From assembly GCA_013284265.1 (NCBI GenBank), contig JABTBR010000047.1:1-58657 (forward strand): DNA of 58,657 bases, read 5' to 3'. The number at the start of each line of letters is the position of its first letter. Positions within the stretch are counted from its first letter, which is position 1. Both the position numbers and the translations under genes were made by a program. Below the pieces are notes generated by a model. That model saw only the letters and a list, made by a program, of their open reading frames with translations, made no database searches and was not told the origin of the DNA. The DNA comes from Oxalobacteraceae bacterium (GTDB lineage Bacteria > Pseudomonadota > Gammaproteobacteria > Burkholderiales > Burkholderiaceae_D). This document shows positions 1 to 9,700 of the stretch, in pieces.

Positions 1-2
1 GC

Positions 3-89
3 GGCATCTATTTCCCGGCCTCGGAAGCGGTGCAGGCCAAGGGCCTGGACTATTGCAGCCCGGCCCACGCCAGCCTGCCGGCACCCTGA
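3..89 (+). CDS. PP0621-like small protein, 3' end only
   Basis: Partial gene running in from the left edge; the last 28 codons are visible, ending in TGA just before pilS. The residues GIYFPASEAV, then YCSPAHA, fit the C-terminal half of the short zinc-ribbon-like PP0621 family, whose members end with a Cys/His pair and are commonly encoded directly upstream of pilS in beta- and gammaproteobacteria. The visible Cys and His could be the second half of a metal knuckle; the first half is outside the window. Function unknown. Identification rests on a short fragment and the pilS context. Confidence 0.6.
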   Translation, partial: GIYFPASEAVQAKGLDYCSPAHASLPAP

Positions 90-103
90 GCGTGTTCTCG
101 CGC

Positions 104-1819
104 ATGCAAACGCTGTCGGCCGCGTCGCGCGATACCTTCTGGCGCTCCCTGCAAACCCTCAACGGCACCCGGGTCGTCATCGCCCTGGTGCTGCTGGTCT
201 ACCTGAGCTTCGACGGCCGCGGCCTGCGCGCCAGCGGCGAGTTCGTCTACGCCGAAGTGTGCATCATCTACCTGCTGCTGGCGGTCTGCTTCGCGCTGAT
301 GACGATCTATTCGCGCCGCAGCTTCATGCTGCAGCTGCTGTCCCAGATCGCCACCGACGTGGCCATCATCTCGCTGCTGTATGTGGCCGCCGGCGGCGTG
401 CACAGCGGCCTGGCCATCCTCTATCTGTTCCCGCTGGCCGGGGCGGCCATCCTGGCGCCGCTATTGCTGGCGCTGCTGTGCGCCGCGCTGGTCACCCTGT
501 TCATGCTCAGCCAGAGCATCTACCAGGTGCTGGTGCAGGATGGCGAAGTGGCGCTGCTGCAGGCCGGCCTGTACTGCGCCGCCTTCTTCGCCGCCGTGCT
601 GGTGGTCAACCGCCTGGCCGCCAAGCTGATCGGCCAGGAAGAGCTGGCCGTGCAGCGCGGCGTGGAAATCAATGTGCAGCAGGCCGTCAACCGCCTGGTG
701 ATGGCCAATGTGGGCGACGGCATCATCGTGGCCGGTCCGGACGGCGAGGTGTATGCCGGCAATCCGGCGGCCCAGCAGATGCTCGGCCTGGTGGGGCCGG
801 CGCTGCAGCTGCGCCTGGGCGAGGCCGCCGCGCTGGCGCCGCTGGCCCAGGCCTATGCCGACTGGCGCGCCGACCCGCTGCAGAGCAGCGCCTTCATCAC
901 CATCAAACCCTATACCGAGCTGGCGCTGCAGGAAGTGACGGCGGCCTGGAGCGCGCGGCGCGACCTGGCGGCCCATTTGAAACTGCGCTTCGCGGCCGTC
1001 GACACGGCCGGCCTGGGCACCGAGCGCAATGTGATCTTCCTGCAGGACGTGAGCGGCATCGAAAACCAGGCCCAGCAGCTCAAGCTGGCCTCGATGGGAC
1101 GGCTCACGGCCAGCATCGCCCACGAGGTGCGCAATCCGCTGTCGGCCATCGCCCACGCCACCGCGCTGCTGGGCGAGGATCTCGACAGCACCGTCCACCT
1201 GCGCCTGCTGCAGATCGTCGGCGACAATGTGAAGCGGGTCAACCGCATGGTCGAGGATATCCTGCAGCTGTCGCGCAAGGCGCAAAGCCATGGCACTCCG
1301 CTGGCGCTGGAAGTGTTCCTGGGCGAGCTGAAGACCGAATTCGACGAAATTCACGGCCTGGCCGGCGATGTGCTGGTGCTGGCGCTGGGGGCCGGCGCCT
1401 CGGTGCGCTTCGACGCCCTGCATCTGCGCGAAGTGGTGCTCAACCTGCTCAATAACGCGGTGCGCTACGCCAGCGGCACGCCAGCTTGCATGCGTTTGTC
1501 TCTGATTAGCGACAAGGGCAGGCGCATGGAATTGCACGTCCAGGACGACGGACCCGGCATTTCCCCCGAGGTGAGGGCCCATTTGTTCGAACCGTTCTAC
1601 ACCACCTCCAGCAAAGGAACCGGACTGGGGCTGTATCTGGCCCGCGAATTGTGCTTGAATAACGAGGCGATGCTCGACTATGAGTACCGCTTCGACGCCG
1701 AGGCCGCAGCCGACGGCAGCCGCAAGTCGAGCGGCCGCTTCGTGGTCACCTTCGCGCGCCCGGTGATGCAGGCCGCCGCGCCGCTGAGCTCCGCCGCAGC
1801 CGGCCAACTCCAACAGTAA
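104..1819 (+). CDS. pilS: PilS sensor histidine kinase
   Basis: Membrane sensor kinase partnering PilR to control pilin transcription. The N-terminal ~190 residues hold about six hydrophobic helices, followed by a PAS-like region (GDGIIVAGPDGEVYAGN), then the dimerisation helix with the phospho-acceptor His near residue 340 (SIAHEVRNPLSA) and an ATPase domain with N-box (NLLNNAVRYA), G1 (DDGPGIS) and G2 (KGTGLGLYLA). About 571 residues, normal for PilS. I chose ATG at 104, just after the upstream stop; an in-frame GTG at 92 and TTG at 53 are possible but overlap the PP0621-like gene. There is no strong ribosome site, consistent with coupling to the upstream gene. pilR follows 11 bp after the stop. 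Confidence 0.93.
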   Translation: MQTLSAASRDTFWRSLQTLNGTRVVIALVLLVYLSFDGRGLRASGEFVYAEVCIIYLLLAVCFALMTIYSRRSFMLQLLSQIATDVAIISLLYVAAGGVHSGLAILYLFPLAGAAILAPLLLALLCAALVTLFMLSQSIYQVLVQDGEVALLQAGLYCAAFFAAVLVVNRLAAKLIGQEELAVQRGVEINVQQAVNRLVMANVGDGIIVAGPDGEVYAGNPAAQQMLGLVGPALQLRLGEAAALAPLAQAYADWRADPLQSSAFITIKPYTELALQEVTAAWSARRDLAAHLKLRFAAVDTAGLGTERNVIFLQDVSGIENQAQQLKLASMGRLTASIAHEVRNPLSAIAHATALLGEDLDSTVHLRLLQIVGDNVKRVNRMVEDILQLSRKAQSHGTPLALEVFLGELKTEFDEIHGLAGDVLVLALGAGASVRFDALHLREVVLNLLNNAVRYASGTPACMRLSLISDKGRRMELHVQDDGPGISPEVRAHLFEPFYTTSSKGTGLGLYLARELCLNNEAMLDYEYRFDAEAAADGSRKSSGRFVVTFARPVMQAAAPLSSAAAGQLQQ

Positions 1820-1830
1820 AGGTTCCTGTG

Positions 1831-3324
1831 ATGAGTGTACTGCGTACCTCCCCGCGCGTGCTGGTGGTCGATGACGAGGCCGACCTGCGCGAGCTGCTGG
1901 AAATCACCTTGCTCAAGATGGGACTGGACGTCGACAGCGCCGCCACCCTGGGCGAGGCGCGCGCGCTGCTGACCCAGGCCGACTATGCGCTGGTGCTGAC
2001 CGATATGCGCCTGCCCGACGGCCTGGGCCTGGAACTGGTGCGCGAAGTGTGCGCGGCCTACCGCAACACCCCGATCGCCGTCGTCACCGCCTTCGGCAGC
2101 GCCGACAATGCCGTCATCGCCCTGAAGGCGGGCGCCTTCGACTATGTGTCCAAGCCGGTGGCGCTGGACCAGCTGCGCATCATGGTGCAGTCGGCGCTGC
2201 GCCTGAACGCGGCGGCCGCCGATCCCGCGCCGGACACGGCCGGCGCGGCCAGCCGCCTCAAGGGCGACTCGGCCGTGATCCAGGCGCTGCGCGCCCAGAT
2301 CGGCCGGCTGGCGCGCTCGATGGCGCCGATCGCCATCAACGGCGAATCGGGCAGCGGCAAGGAACTGGCCGCGCGCGAGATCCACGCCCAGAGTTCGCGC
2401 GCCGGCAAGCCCTTCGTCGCCGTCAACTGCGGCGCCATCCCCGAACAATTGATGGAGGCCGAGTTCTTCGGCTACCGCAAGGGCGCCTTCACCGGCGCGG
2501 CCGACGAGCGCGACGGCTTCTTCCAGGCCGCCAACGGCGGCACGCTGCTGCTCGACGAGGTGGCCGACCTGCCGCTGGCGATGCAGGTCAAGCTGCTGCG
2601 CGCGATCCAGGAGCGGCGCGTGCGCAAGATCGGCGCGACCACCGAGGAACCGGTCGATGTGCGCCTGATCAGTGCCACCCATCAGGATCTGGCGCTGTGC
2701 GTCGAGCGCGGCAAGTTCCGCCAGGATCTGTTTTACCGCCTGAACGTGATCGAGCTGCGCCTGCCGCCGCTGCGCGAGCGCCTCGATGACCTGGGCGTGC
2801 TGACCGACGCCATCCTGGAGCGGCTGGGCACCTTCGAGCACCGCGTGGTGCTGGGGCCGCAGGTGCTCGAGACCCTGCGCGGCTATTCCTTCCCCGGCAA
2901 TGTGCGCGAGCTGGAGAATATCCTGGAACGCGCGCTGGCCTTCGCCAACGATGGCGTGATCGAGGTGGGCGACCTGGCGCTGAAGGGCGCGCGCCTGGCT
3001 GAGTCGGCCGGCGTGGGCCCGGATGGCGCGGGGCAGGGCGGCGCCGAGGGCGTCATGATCGATGGCGCCGCTTCCGGCGAGCCGGGCGGCGCGGCTCCCC
3101 CGGCCCCTGCCGCGGGCCAGGCCAGCGCCGTCCAGGTGCTGGGGCCGGAGGGCTTGCCGGCCAATCTGCCCGACTACCTGAACCAGGTCGAACGCGACAT
3201 CATTCTGCGCGCGCTGGCCCAGACCCAGTTCAACCGCACCCAGGCGGCCCAGCTGCTGGGCATCAGTTTCCGCCAGCTGCGCTACCAGATGCAGAAGCTG
3301 AACATCCACGAGCCGGAGGCGTAA
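1831..3324 (+). CDS. pilR: PilR sigma-54-dependent response regulator
   Basis: Enhancer-binding protein that activates sigma-54 promoters such as pilA when phosphorylated by PilS. Domains in order: receiver with acceptor Asp near residue 58 (VLTDMRLPDG), AAA+ domain with Walker A GESGSGKE near 171 and the sigma-54 contact loop GAFTGA near 218, an Ala/Gly-rich linker around 390-430, and a Fis-type helix-turn-helix at the end (NRTQAAQLLGISFRQLRYQM). The ATG at 1831 is preferred over the adjacent GTG at 1828 because an AAAGG motif at 1818-1822 is well spaced for it. The stop abuts the ampD start (TAA then ATG), indicating one transcript. Confidence 0.95.
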   Translation: MSVLRTSPRVLVVDDEADLRELLEITLLKMGLDVDSAATLGEARALLTQADYALVLTDMRLPDGLGLELVREVCAAYRNTPIAVVTAFGSADNAVIALKAGAFDYVSKPVALDQLRIMVQSALRLNAAAADPAPDTAGAASRLKGDSAVIQALRAQIGRLARSMAPIAINGESGSGKELAAREIHAQSSRAGKPFVAVNCGAIPEQLMEAEFFGYRKGAFTGAADERDGFFQAANGGTLLLDEVADLPLAMQVKLLRAIQERRVRKIGATTEEPVDVRLISATHQDLALCVERGKFRQDLFYRLNVIELRLPPLRERLDDLGVLTDAILERLGTFEHRVVLGPQVLETLRGYSFPGNVRELENILERALAFANDGVIEVGDLALKGARLAESAGVGPDGAGQGGAEGVMIDGAASGEPGGAAPPAPAAGQASAVQVLGPEGLPANLPDYLNQVERDIILRALAQTQFNRTQAAQLLGISFRQLRYQMQKLNIHEPEA

Positions 3325-3939
3325 ATGCCGCGTTTCGCGCTCGATGCGGCCGGCTGGTGCGCCGGCGCCCATCCCTATCCGACGCCCCACGCCGATGCCC
3401 GGCCCGACCCGGCCGACATCAGCCTGCTGGTGGTGCACAACGTCAGTTTGCCGGCCGGCCAGTTCGGCGGTCCGCATGTGTCGGACTTGTTTACCGGCCG
3501 CTTGGACTATAATGCGCATCCCGCGTTTGCCGGACTGCGCGGCTTGAGGGTGTCGAGCCACTTCTTTGTGCGGCGCGATGGCCGCGTGATCCAGTATGTT
3601 TCTGCTAACGACAGGGCCTGGCATGCGGGTCTGTCGCGCTTTCGCGGCAGGGACAAGTGCAATGATTTTTCGATCGGCATCGAGCTCGAAGGCACGGAAA
3701 GCCAGCCGTTCGAGCCGGCCCAGTACGCGGCGCTGGCGGAGCTGACGCTGGCCTTGTGCCGGCGCTATCGGCTGCGCGATGTGCGGGGCCATGAACATAT
3801 CGCGCCGGGCCGCAAGACCGACCCCGGCCCCTGTTTTAATTGGGAGAATTACAAGGATTTATGGGGCGCGCTGCTCAAGGAAAAGGCAGTTGGCGGCAGC
3901 CCGTTAGTGGCCGCTCACGCGGAACTCCACTTCCCGTAG
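3325..3939 (+). CDS. ampD: AmpD 1,6-anhydro-MurNAc-L-alanine amidase
   Basis: Cytoplasmic zinc amidase of peptidoglycan recycling; removes the peptide from anhydro-muropeptides and so keeps AmpR-type inducers low. Amidase_2 fold with zinc ligands recognisable in LLVVHNVSLP (first His), GHEHIAPGRKTDPGPCFNW (second His and catalytic Lys/Asp region), and the conserved SSHFFVRRDG strand. About 204 residues, slightly longer than the ~185 usual because of a C-terminal extension. No signal peptide, as expected. Starts immediately at the pilR stop, so probably co-transcribed with pilSR. A weak AT-rich hairpin at 3962-3985 follows. Confidence 0.93.
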   Translation: MPRFALDAAGWCAGAHPYPTPHADARPDPADISLLVVHNVSLPAGQFGGPHVSDLFTGRLDYNAHPAFAGLRGLRVSSHFFVRRDGRVIQYVSANDRAWHAGLSRFRGRDKCNDFSIGIELEGTESQPFEPAQYAALAELTLALCRRYRLRDVRGHEHIAPGRKTDPGPCFNWENYKDLWGALLKEKAVGGSPLVAAHAELHFP

Positions 3940-3989
3940 GGCTTCCTGAAAGTCAATTGAAAAATTGCCTTTTATGGCAAAATTTCCCC

Positions 3990-4018
3990 TTGTCTTGCTT
4001 CCTGCTGAACACTACAAT
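3990..4018 (+). promoter_or_regulatory. nrdA promoter, sigma70-like
   Basis: A -35 like TTGTCT at 3990-3995 and a -10 like TACAAT at 4013-4018 are separated by 17 bp, close to the housekeeping consensus. The -10 falls inside the upstream NrdR box (4009-4024), so bound repressor would occlude polymerase. Start site expected near 4025 (inference). Confidence 0.75.
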
Positions 4019-4055
4019 CAGTGTATCGCTTAAGCAAATACACTAAATCTAGTGT
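4009..4055 (+). promoter_or_regulatory. Tandem NrdR boxes
   Basis: Two 16-bp imperfect palindromes, ACACTACAATCAGTGT at 4009-4024 and ACACTAAATCTAGTGT at 4040-4055, start 31 bp apart, i.e. three helical turns. This matches the known arrangement of paired NrdR boxes (consensus like acaCwAtATaTwGtgt) upstream of ribonucleotide reductase operons, where ATP/dATP-loaded NrdR represses. nrdR itself is not in the window. Confidence 0.92.
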
Positions 4056-4254
4056 CCAAACATGTCACAGGTCCTGAACAGCACGAAGTTTTCACCATGA
4101 TGCCTACAGGCCCGCACTGACCTTATACTGACCTTTTACTATCCCTTTTTGTCGCTGTAACCCCAGCAAGCTTGTCAGCGCTGGTCGCTTCATCTTGGCC
4201 TTTTTATACAACTAGCCGCGCAGCCACGACTGCACGCCGTTATCGGGAGCTTAA

Positions 4255-7185
<2,931 letters not shown>

Positions 7186-7274
7186 GCTAGTGCTCAGCTC
7201 GCTCGCCATAGGCGGGCAGCTGGCAATCTCGTGGCGTGCGGCAGGCGCCGCCCCACGGTACTAAACTACAGAGT

Positions 7275-7306
7275 GAAGCAACCCGGCCCGCCGGGTGCTT
7301 CTTTTT
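7275..7306 (+). terminator. Hairpin with T-run between nrdA and nrdB
   Basis: Arms GAAGC-a-ACCCGG (7275-7286) and CCGGGT-GCTTC (7291-7301) are followed by TTTTT at 7302-7306. It has the form of an intrinsic terminator lying inside the nrdAB unit. It may be partial, lowering nrdB relative to nrdA, or act as an RNA-processing signal; no obvious new promoter lies between it and nrdB. Confidence 0.75.
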
Positions 7307-7351
7307 ACAGAACACCCACCGGCCCCGCGCCGGAATATTGAAGGAATTATC

Positions 7352-8461
7352 ATGCTGTCCTGGGACGATGAAGCGGCCGCGCCGCGCGCCAACCAAGCAC
7401 CACTGGGCGAAGCCCCTGCCGAAGCCGGCGCCGAGCAGGTCGCGCTGCGCGTCAATGCCGACGACAAGCGCATCATCAACGGCAAGACCGACGTCAACCA
7501 GCTGGTGCCGTTCAAGTACAAATGGGCCTGGGACAAATACCTGGCTGGCTGCGCCAACCACTGGATGCCGCAGGAAGTGAATATGCAGCGCGATATCGAG
7601 CTGTGGAAGAACCCCAACGGCCTGACCGACGACGAGCGTCGCCTGGTCAAGCGCAACCTGGGCTTCTTCGTCACCGCCGACTCGCTGGCCGCCAACAACA
7701 TCGTACTGGGCACCTACCGCCACATCACGGCGCCGGAATGCCGTCAGTACCTGCTGCGCCAGGCCTTCGAAGAAGCGATCCACACCCACGCCTACCAGTA
7801 CATCGTCGAGTCGCTGGGCCTGGACGAGGCCGAGATCTTCAACGCCTACAACGAGGTCAAGTCGATCCGCGACAAGGACGAGTTCCTGATCCCGTTTATT
7901 AATACCCTGACCGATCCGGCCTTCACCACCGGCACCGTGGAAAACGACCAGAAGCTGCTCAAGTCCCTGATCGTGTTCGCCTGCCTGATGGAAGGCCTGT
8001 TCTTCTACGTCGGCTTCACCCAGATCCTGGCGCTGGGCCGCCAGAACAAGATGATGGGCGCTGCCGAGCAGTACCAGTACATCCTGCGCGATGAATCGAT
8101 GCATTGCAATTTCGGCATCGATCTGATCAACACGATCAAGATGGAAAACCCGCTGCTGTGGACCGCCGACTTCCGCGCGGAGATCAGCGCGCTGTTCCTG
8201 AAAGCCGTGGAACTGGAATACGCCTACGCCGAAGACACCATGCCGCGTGGCGTGCTGGGTCTGAACGCGCCGATGTTCAAGGGCTATCTGCGCTTCATCG
8301 CCAACCGCCGCGCCCAGCAGATCGGCATCGAGCCGCTGTTCGAGCAGGAAGAAAATCCCTTCCCTTGGATGAGCGAGATGATCGATCTGAAGAAGGAGCG
8401 TAACTTCTTCGAGACCCGCGTGACCGAGTACCAGACCGGCGGCGCGCTGAACTGGGACTGA
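7352..8461 (+). CDS. nrdB: Class Ia ribonucleotide reductase beta subunit
   Basis: Small subunit that houses the diiron centre and tyrosyl radical. About 369 residues. Metal ligands can be placed by pattern: D110 (TADSLA), E141 and H144 (EEAIHTHAY), E214 (MEGLFF), E248 and H251 (RDESMHC). Tyr148, four residues after H144, occupies the position of the radical tyrosine, so this is a canonical Tyr-radical enzyme. The C-terminal tail ends in ALNWD with an upstream Tyr, as needed for docking to NrdA. ATG 7352 is preceded by AAGGAA at 7341-7346; a longer in-frame start would run through the inter-gene hairpin and is unlikely. Confidence 0.97.
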   Translation: MLSWDDEAAAPRANQAPLGEAPAEAGAEQVALRVNADDKRIINGKTDVNQLVPFKYKWAWDKYLAGCANHWMPQEVNMQRDIELWKNPNGLTDDERRLVKRNLGFFVTADSLAANNIVLGTYRHITAPECRQYLLRQAFEEAIHTHAYQYIVESLGLDEAEIFNAYNEVKSIRDKDEFLIPFINTLTDPAFTTGTVENDQKLLKSLIVFACLMEGLFFYVGFTQILALGRQNKMMGAAEQYQYILRDESMHCNFGIDLINTIKMENPLLWTADFRAEISALFLKAVELEYAYAEDTMPRGVLGLNAPMFKGYLRFIANRRAQQIGIEPLFEQEENPFPWMSEMIDLKKERNFFETRVTEYQTGGALNWD

Positions 8462-8471
8462 TCTCCGCAGC

Positions 8472-8493
8472 CGCGATACACATGTGTATCGCG
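8472..8493. repeat. 22-bp perfect palindrome after nrdB
   Basis: Each half is CGCGATACACA, giving a perfect 22-bp inverted repeat with no spacer, 10 bp after the nrdB stop and just before the terminator. It could be a protein-binding site, or a cruciform/hairpin protecting the 3' end of the mRNA. Confidence 0.8.
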
Positions 8494-8510
8494 CGCGGTC
8501 AGGCAAAAAA

Positions 8511-8536
8511 CCGACGATGACCTCGTCGGTTTTTTT
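8511..8536 (+). terminator. Intrinsic terminator of nrdAB
   Basis: CCGACGA (8511-8517), loop TGACC, TCGTCGG (8523-8529), followed by seven T. An A-run precedes the stem, so it could also work weakly on the other strand. Confidence 0.9.
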
Positions 8537-8604
8537 ACGTCCAGCGCAAAATGCAGGGCCCCTACCTCAACGACACCAGCTTAAGCGTGCCGCGACGCGC
8601 TTAG

Positions 8605-8673
8605 AACCCACGGCAAAGAGCCGGGGTCTGACCCGCCGGGTCAGACCCCAGGTTTGCGCCGTGGGTTTTTTTT
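8605..8673 (-). repeat. Dispersed palindromic repeat, copy 1
   Basis: Nested palindrome: outer arms AACCCACGGC and GCCGTGGGTT, inner arms GGGGTCTGACCC and GGGTCAGACCCC. It ends in eight T on the plus strand. Compared with the other copies it is inverted: the AAAGAGCC segment lies in the left arm. Same family as 11370, 23643, 27921, 33809 and 47145. Confidence 0.9.
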
Positions 8674-8895
8674 ATGGCCGGCGGCTTGTCGATAGCGATT
8701 TCATCTGACACGCGCGGGCGCTATGCACCGACAGGCGCCGCTGCAAGGACGGTCCGAACGCCGAACGCCCCGCGCATTTTTCCGCGCGCGAAATGCGCCA
8801 TGCGCAGCGCACCTGATCGCCGCAGGCGCGCTTCGATGCGCCGCCGCTCGCGCGTTCGCGCGCGCGCCACCGCGCGCACGGCTGCGGTGATGGCC

Positions 8896-8924
8896 TTGCT
8901 ATTAACTTCCCTGTGTCTCATAAT
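8896..8924 (+). promoter_or_regulatory. Candidate sigma70 promoter in gene-free block
   Basis: TTGCTA (8896-8901), 17-bp spacer, CATAAT (8919-8924), embedded in an AT-rich island inside very CG-rich DNA. Predicted start near 8931. No coding sequence begins soon after, so it would drive a noncoding transcript or a long leader toward 9404. Confidence 0.6.
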
Positions 8925-9212
8925 CGCGACGAATTTAAAAACAGTGATGTAGTGCGGCGCGCGAGCGCGCGCGATCATCGGATCGGCGCGCGGCGAAAAC
9001 CGCGCGGCCACCAGCGACTGCACAGACATGCAGGCTGCAATTGGTGCGCTTTCGAGCGAGGCGATTTCACGCGGCGCCGGTAGCGCGCAATCCGAGCGAA
9101 TCGCGCGCGCCTTGCGCACCGCGTCGGCGCGATCAAGGCCGACGAATTGGCGTGCGTATGTGAGTTAGCGGGCGTATCCTGCAAAAAAGCAGCCGAATAT
9201 TTATCGTGCTGG

Positions 9213-9242
9213 TTGCGTACCGACAAGGTTTTCGTGTACTTT
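9213..9242 (+). promoter_or_regulatory. Candidate promoter of small RNA
   Basis: TTGCGT (9213-9218), 18-bp spacer, TACTTT (9237-9242). Weaker than the 8896 promoter, but it lies about 155 bp before a strong terminator and no gene lies between. Confidence 0.4.
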
Positions 9243-9246
9243 ACGA

Positions 9247-9404
9247 GATTGAAATTGCGTGAATGTGAACGTCGGGTTGAATCAGCCTCACGCTGCCGCA
9301 AAGAGAGCGCAACATGGGATACAAGTTCGCACGGATATGCACAAGTCCACACCGTTTTTTTTCGACCGCCCTTGCCTGACTCGATTCAGGTTGGGCGGTT
9401 TTTT
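9247..9404 (+). ncRNA. Candidate small RNA upstream of histone-like gene
   Basis: Interval between a promoter-like sequence and a strong intrinsic terminator, without a plausible reading frame. It contains potential pairing TTGCGTGA (about 9255-9262) with TCACGC (about 9287-9292). I do not recognise it as tmRNA, 6S RNA, RNase P RNA or SRP RNA. If the 8896 promoter is the true one, the transcript would be about 470 nt. Confidence 0.4.
9365..9404 (+). terminator. Strong intrinsic terminator
   Basis: ACCGCCC (9365-9371) pairs with GGGCGGT (9393-9399), extended by CCTGA/TCAGG (9375-9379 and 9386-9390), then a T-run. It sits in front of the histone-like gene with no gene upstream, so it must end a noncoding transcript or serve as an attenuator. 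Confidence 0.85.
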
Positions 9405-9497
9405 CTTTGAAAATTAAAACGTGTCGTGGCGCGACCTGGTCGACGGAGCTGAACACACGCCCGCAGATGACCGCCAAAAGGGTCGCAACAAGATTCA

Positions 9498-9649
9498 GAC
9501 TTTGCCCCACCCAGCCAAGGGTGGAGGCAAAAGTCGATGGCTGAAGTGCTGCAATCGTGAGGAATTGCAGCAGTTCAGCTGGTGCCGAATTCATTAGCGC
9601 AAACCCTAGTTTGTGCCGATGAATAATTCGCCTGGCCCAATTCCGGGCC
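9498..9649 (+). promoter_or_regulatory. Row of hairpins in histone-like gene leader
   Basis: Four potential hairpins follow each other. (1) GACTTTGCC/GGCAAAAGTC with inner CACCC/GGGTG, 9498-9535. (2) GCTGAA+TGCTGCAAT paired with ATTGCAGCA+TTCAGC, 9540-9579, about 15 bp with one G-G mismatch and an 8-nt loop. (3) GCGCAAAC/GTTTGTGC, 9597-9616. (4) GGCCC/GGGCC, 9634-9649. None has a T-run, so they are not ordinary terminators. The region looks like a structured 5' leader of the gene starting at 9701. Confidence 0.55.
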
Positions 9650-9700
9650 GGACGGGTTTTAATCTTGTGCGTGATTTTTTCCCATCCAGGAGAGATAAAA

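Larger units (their letters stand above)
3940..4254 (+). promoter_or_regulatory. nrdA upstream region, gene-free
   Basis: A 315-bp stretch without a gene, much richer in A+T than its flanks. It holds a weak hairpin behind ampD (arms around 3962-3969 and 3976-3985), the nrd promoter and NrdR boxes described separately, a 9-bp direct repeat ACTGACCTT at 4116 and 4127 (11-bp period, one helical turn), and a ribosome site GGGAG at 4245-4249 before the nrdA ATG. If transcription starts near 4025 the leader is about 230 nt. Confidence 0.7.
8674..9246. other. CGCG-rich gene-free block
   Basis: No convincing gene. About 8720-9130 is packed with CGCG, GCGC and alternating C/G runs on both strands, unlike neighbouring coding DNA. 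The plus-strand frame 8674-8952 would give an Arg-rich peptide without recognisable domain, and minus frames are similarly biased. A short AT-rich island at 8896-8950 interrupts the block and contains the candidate promoter at 8896-8924. Confidence 0.6.

Noticed and set aside
3962..3985. Intrinsic terminator after ampD
   Set aside because: The stem is short, AT-rich and has a bulge, and the following sequence is mixed; recorded only as a weak hairpin.
8674..8952. Possible Arg-rich 92-residue protein
   Set aside because: It begins at the repeat boundary, has no ribosome site, and its Arg content follows from the CGCG-rich DNA.
8721..9352. Minus-strand frames in the CGCG-rich block
   Set aside because: Composition-driven, no ribosome site, no domain; they cross the orphan promoter and candidate RNA.
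9247..9404. Identification of the candidate RNA as 6S, tmRNA, SRP RNA or RNase P RNA
   Set aside because: Length and sequence lack the conserved features of any of these.
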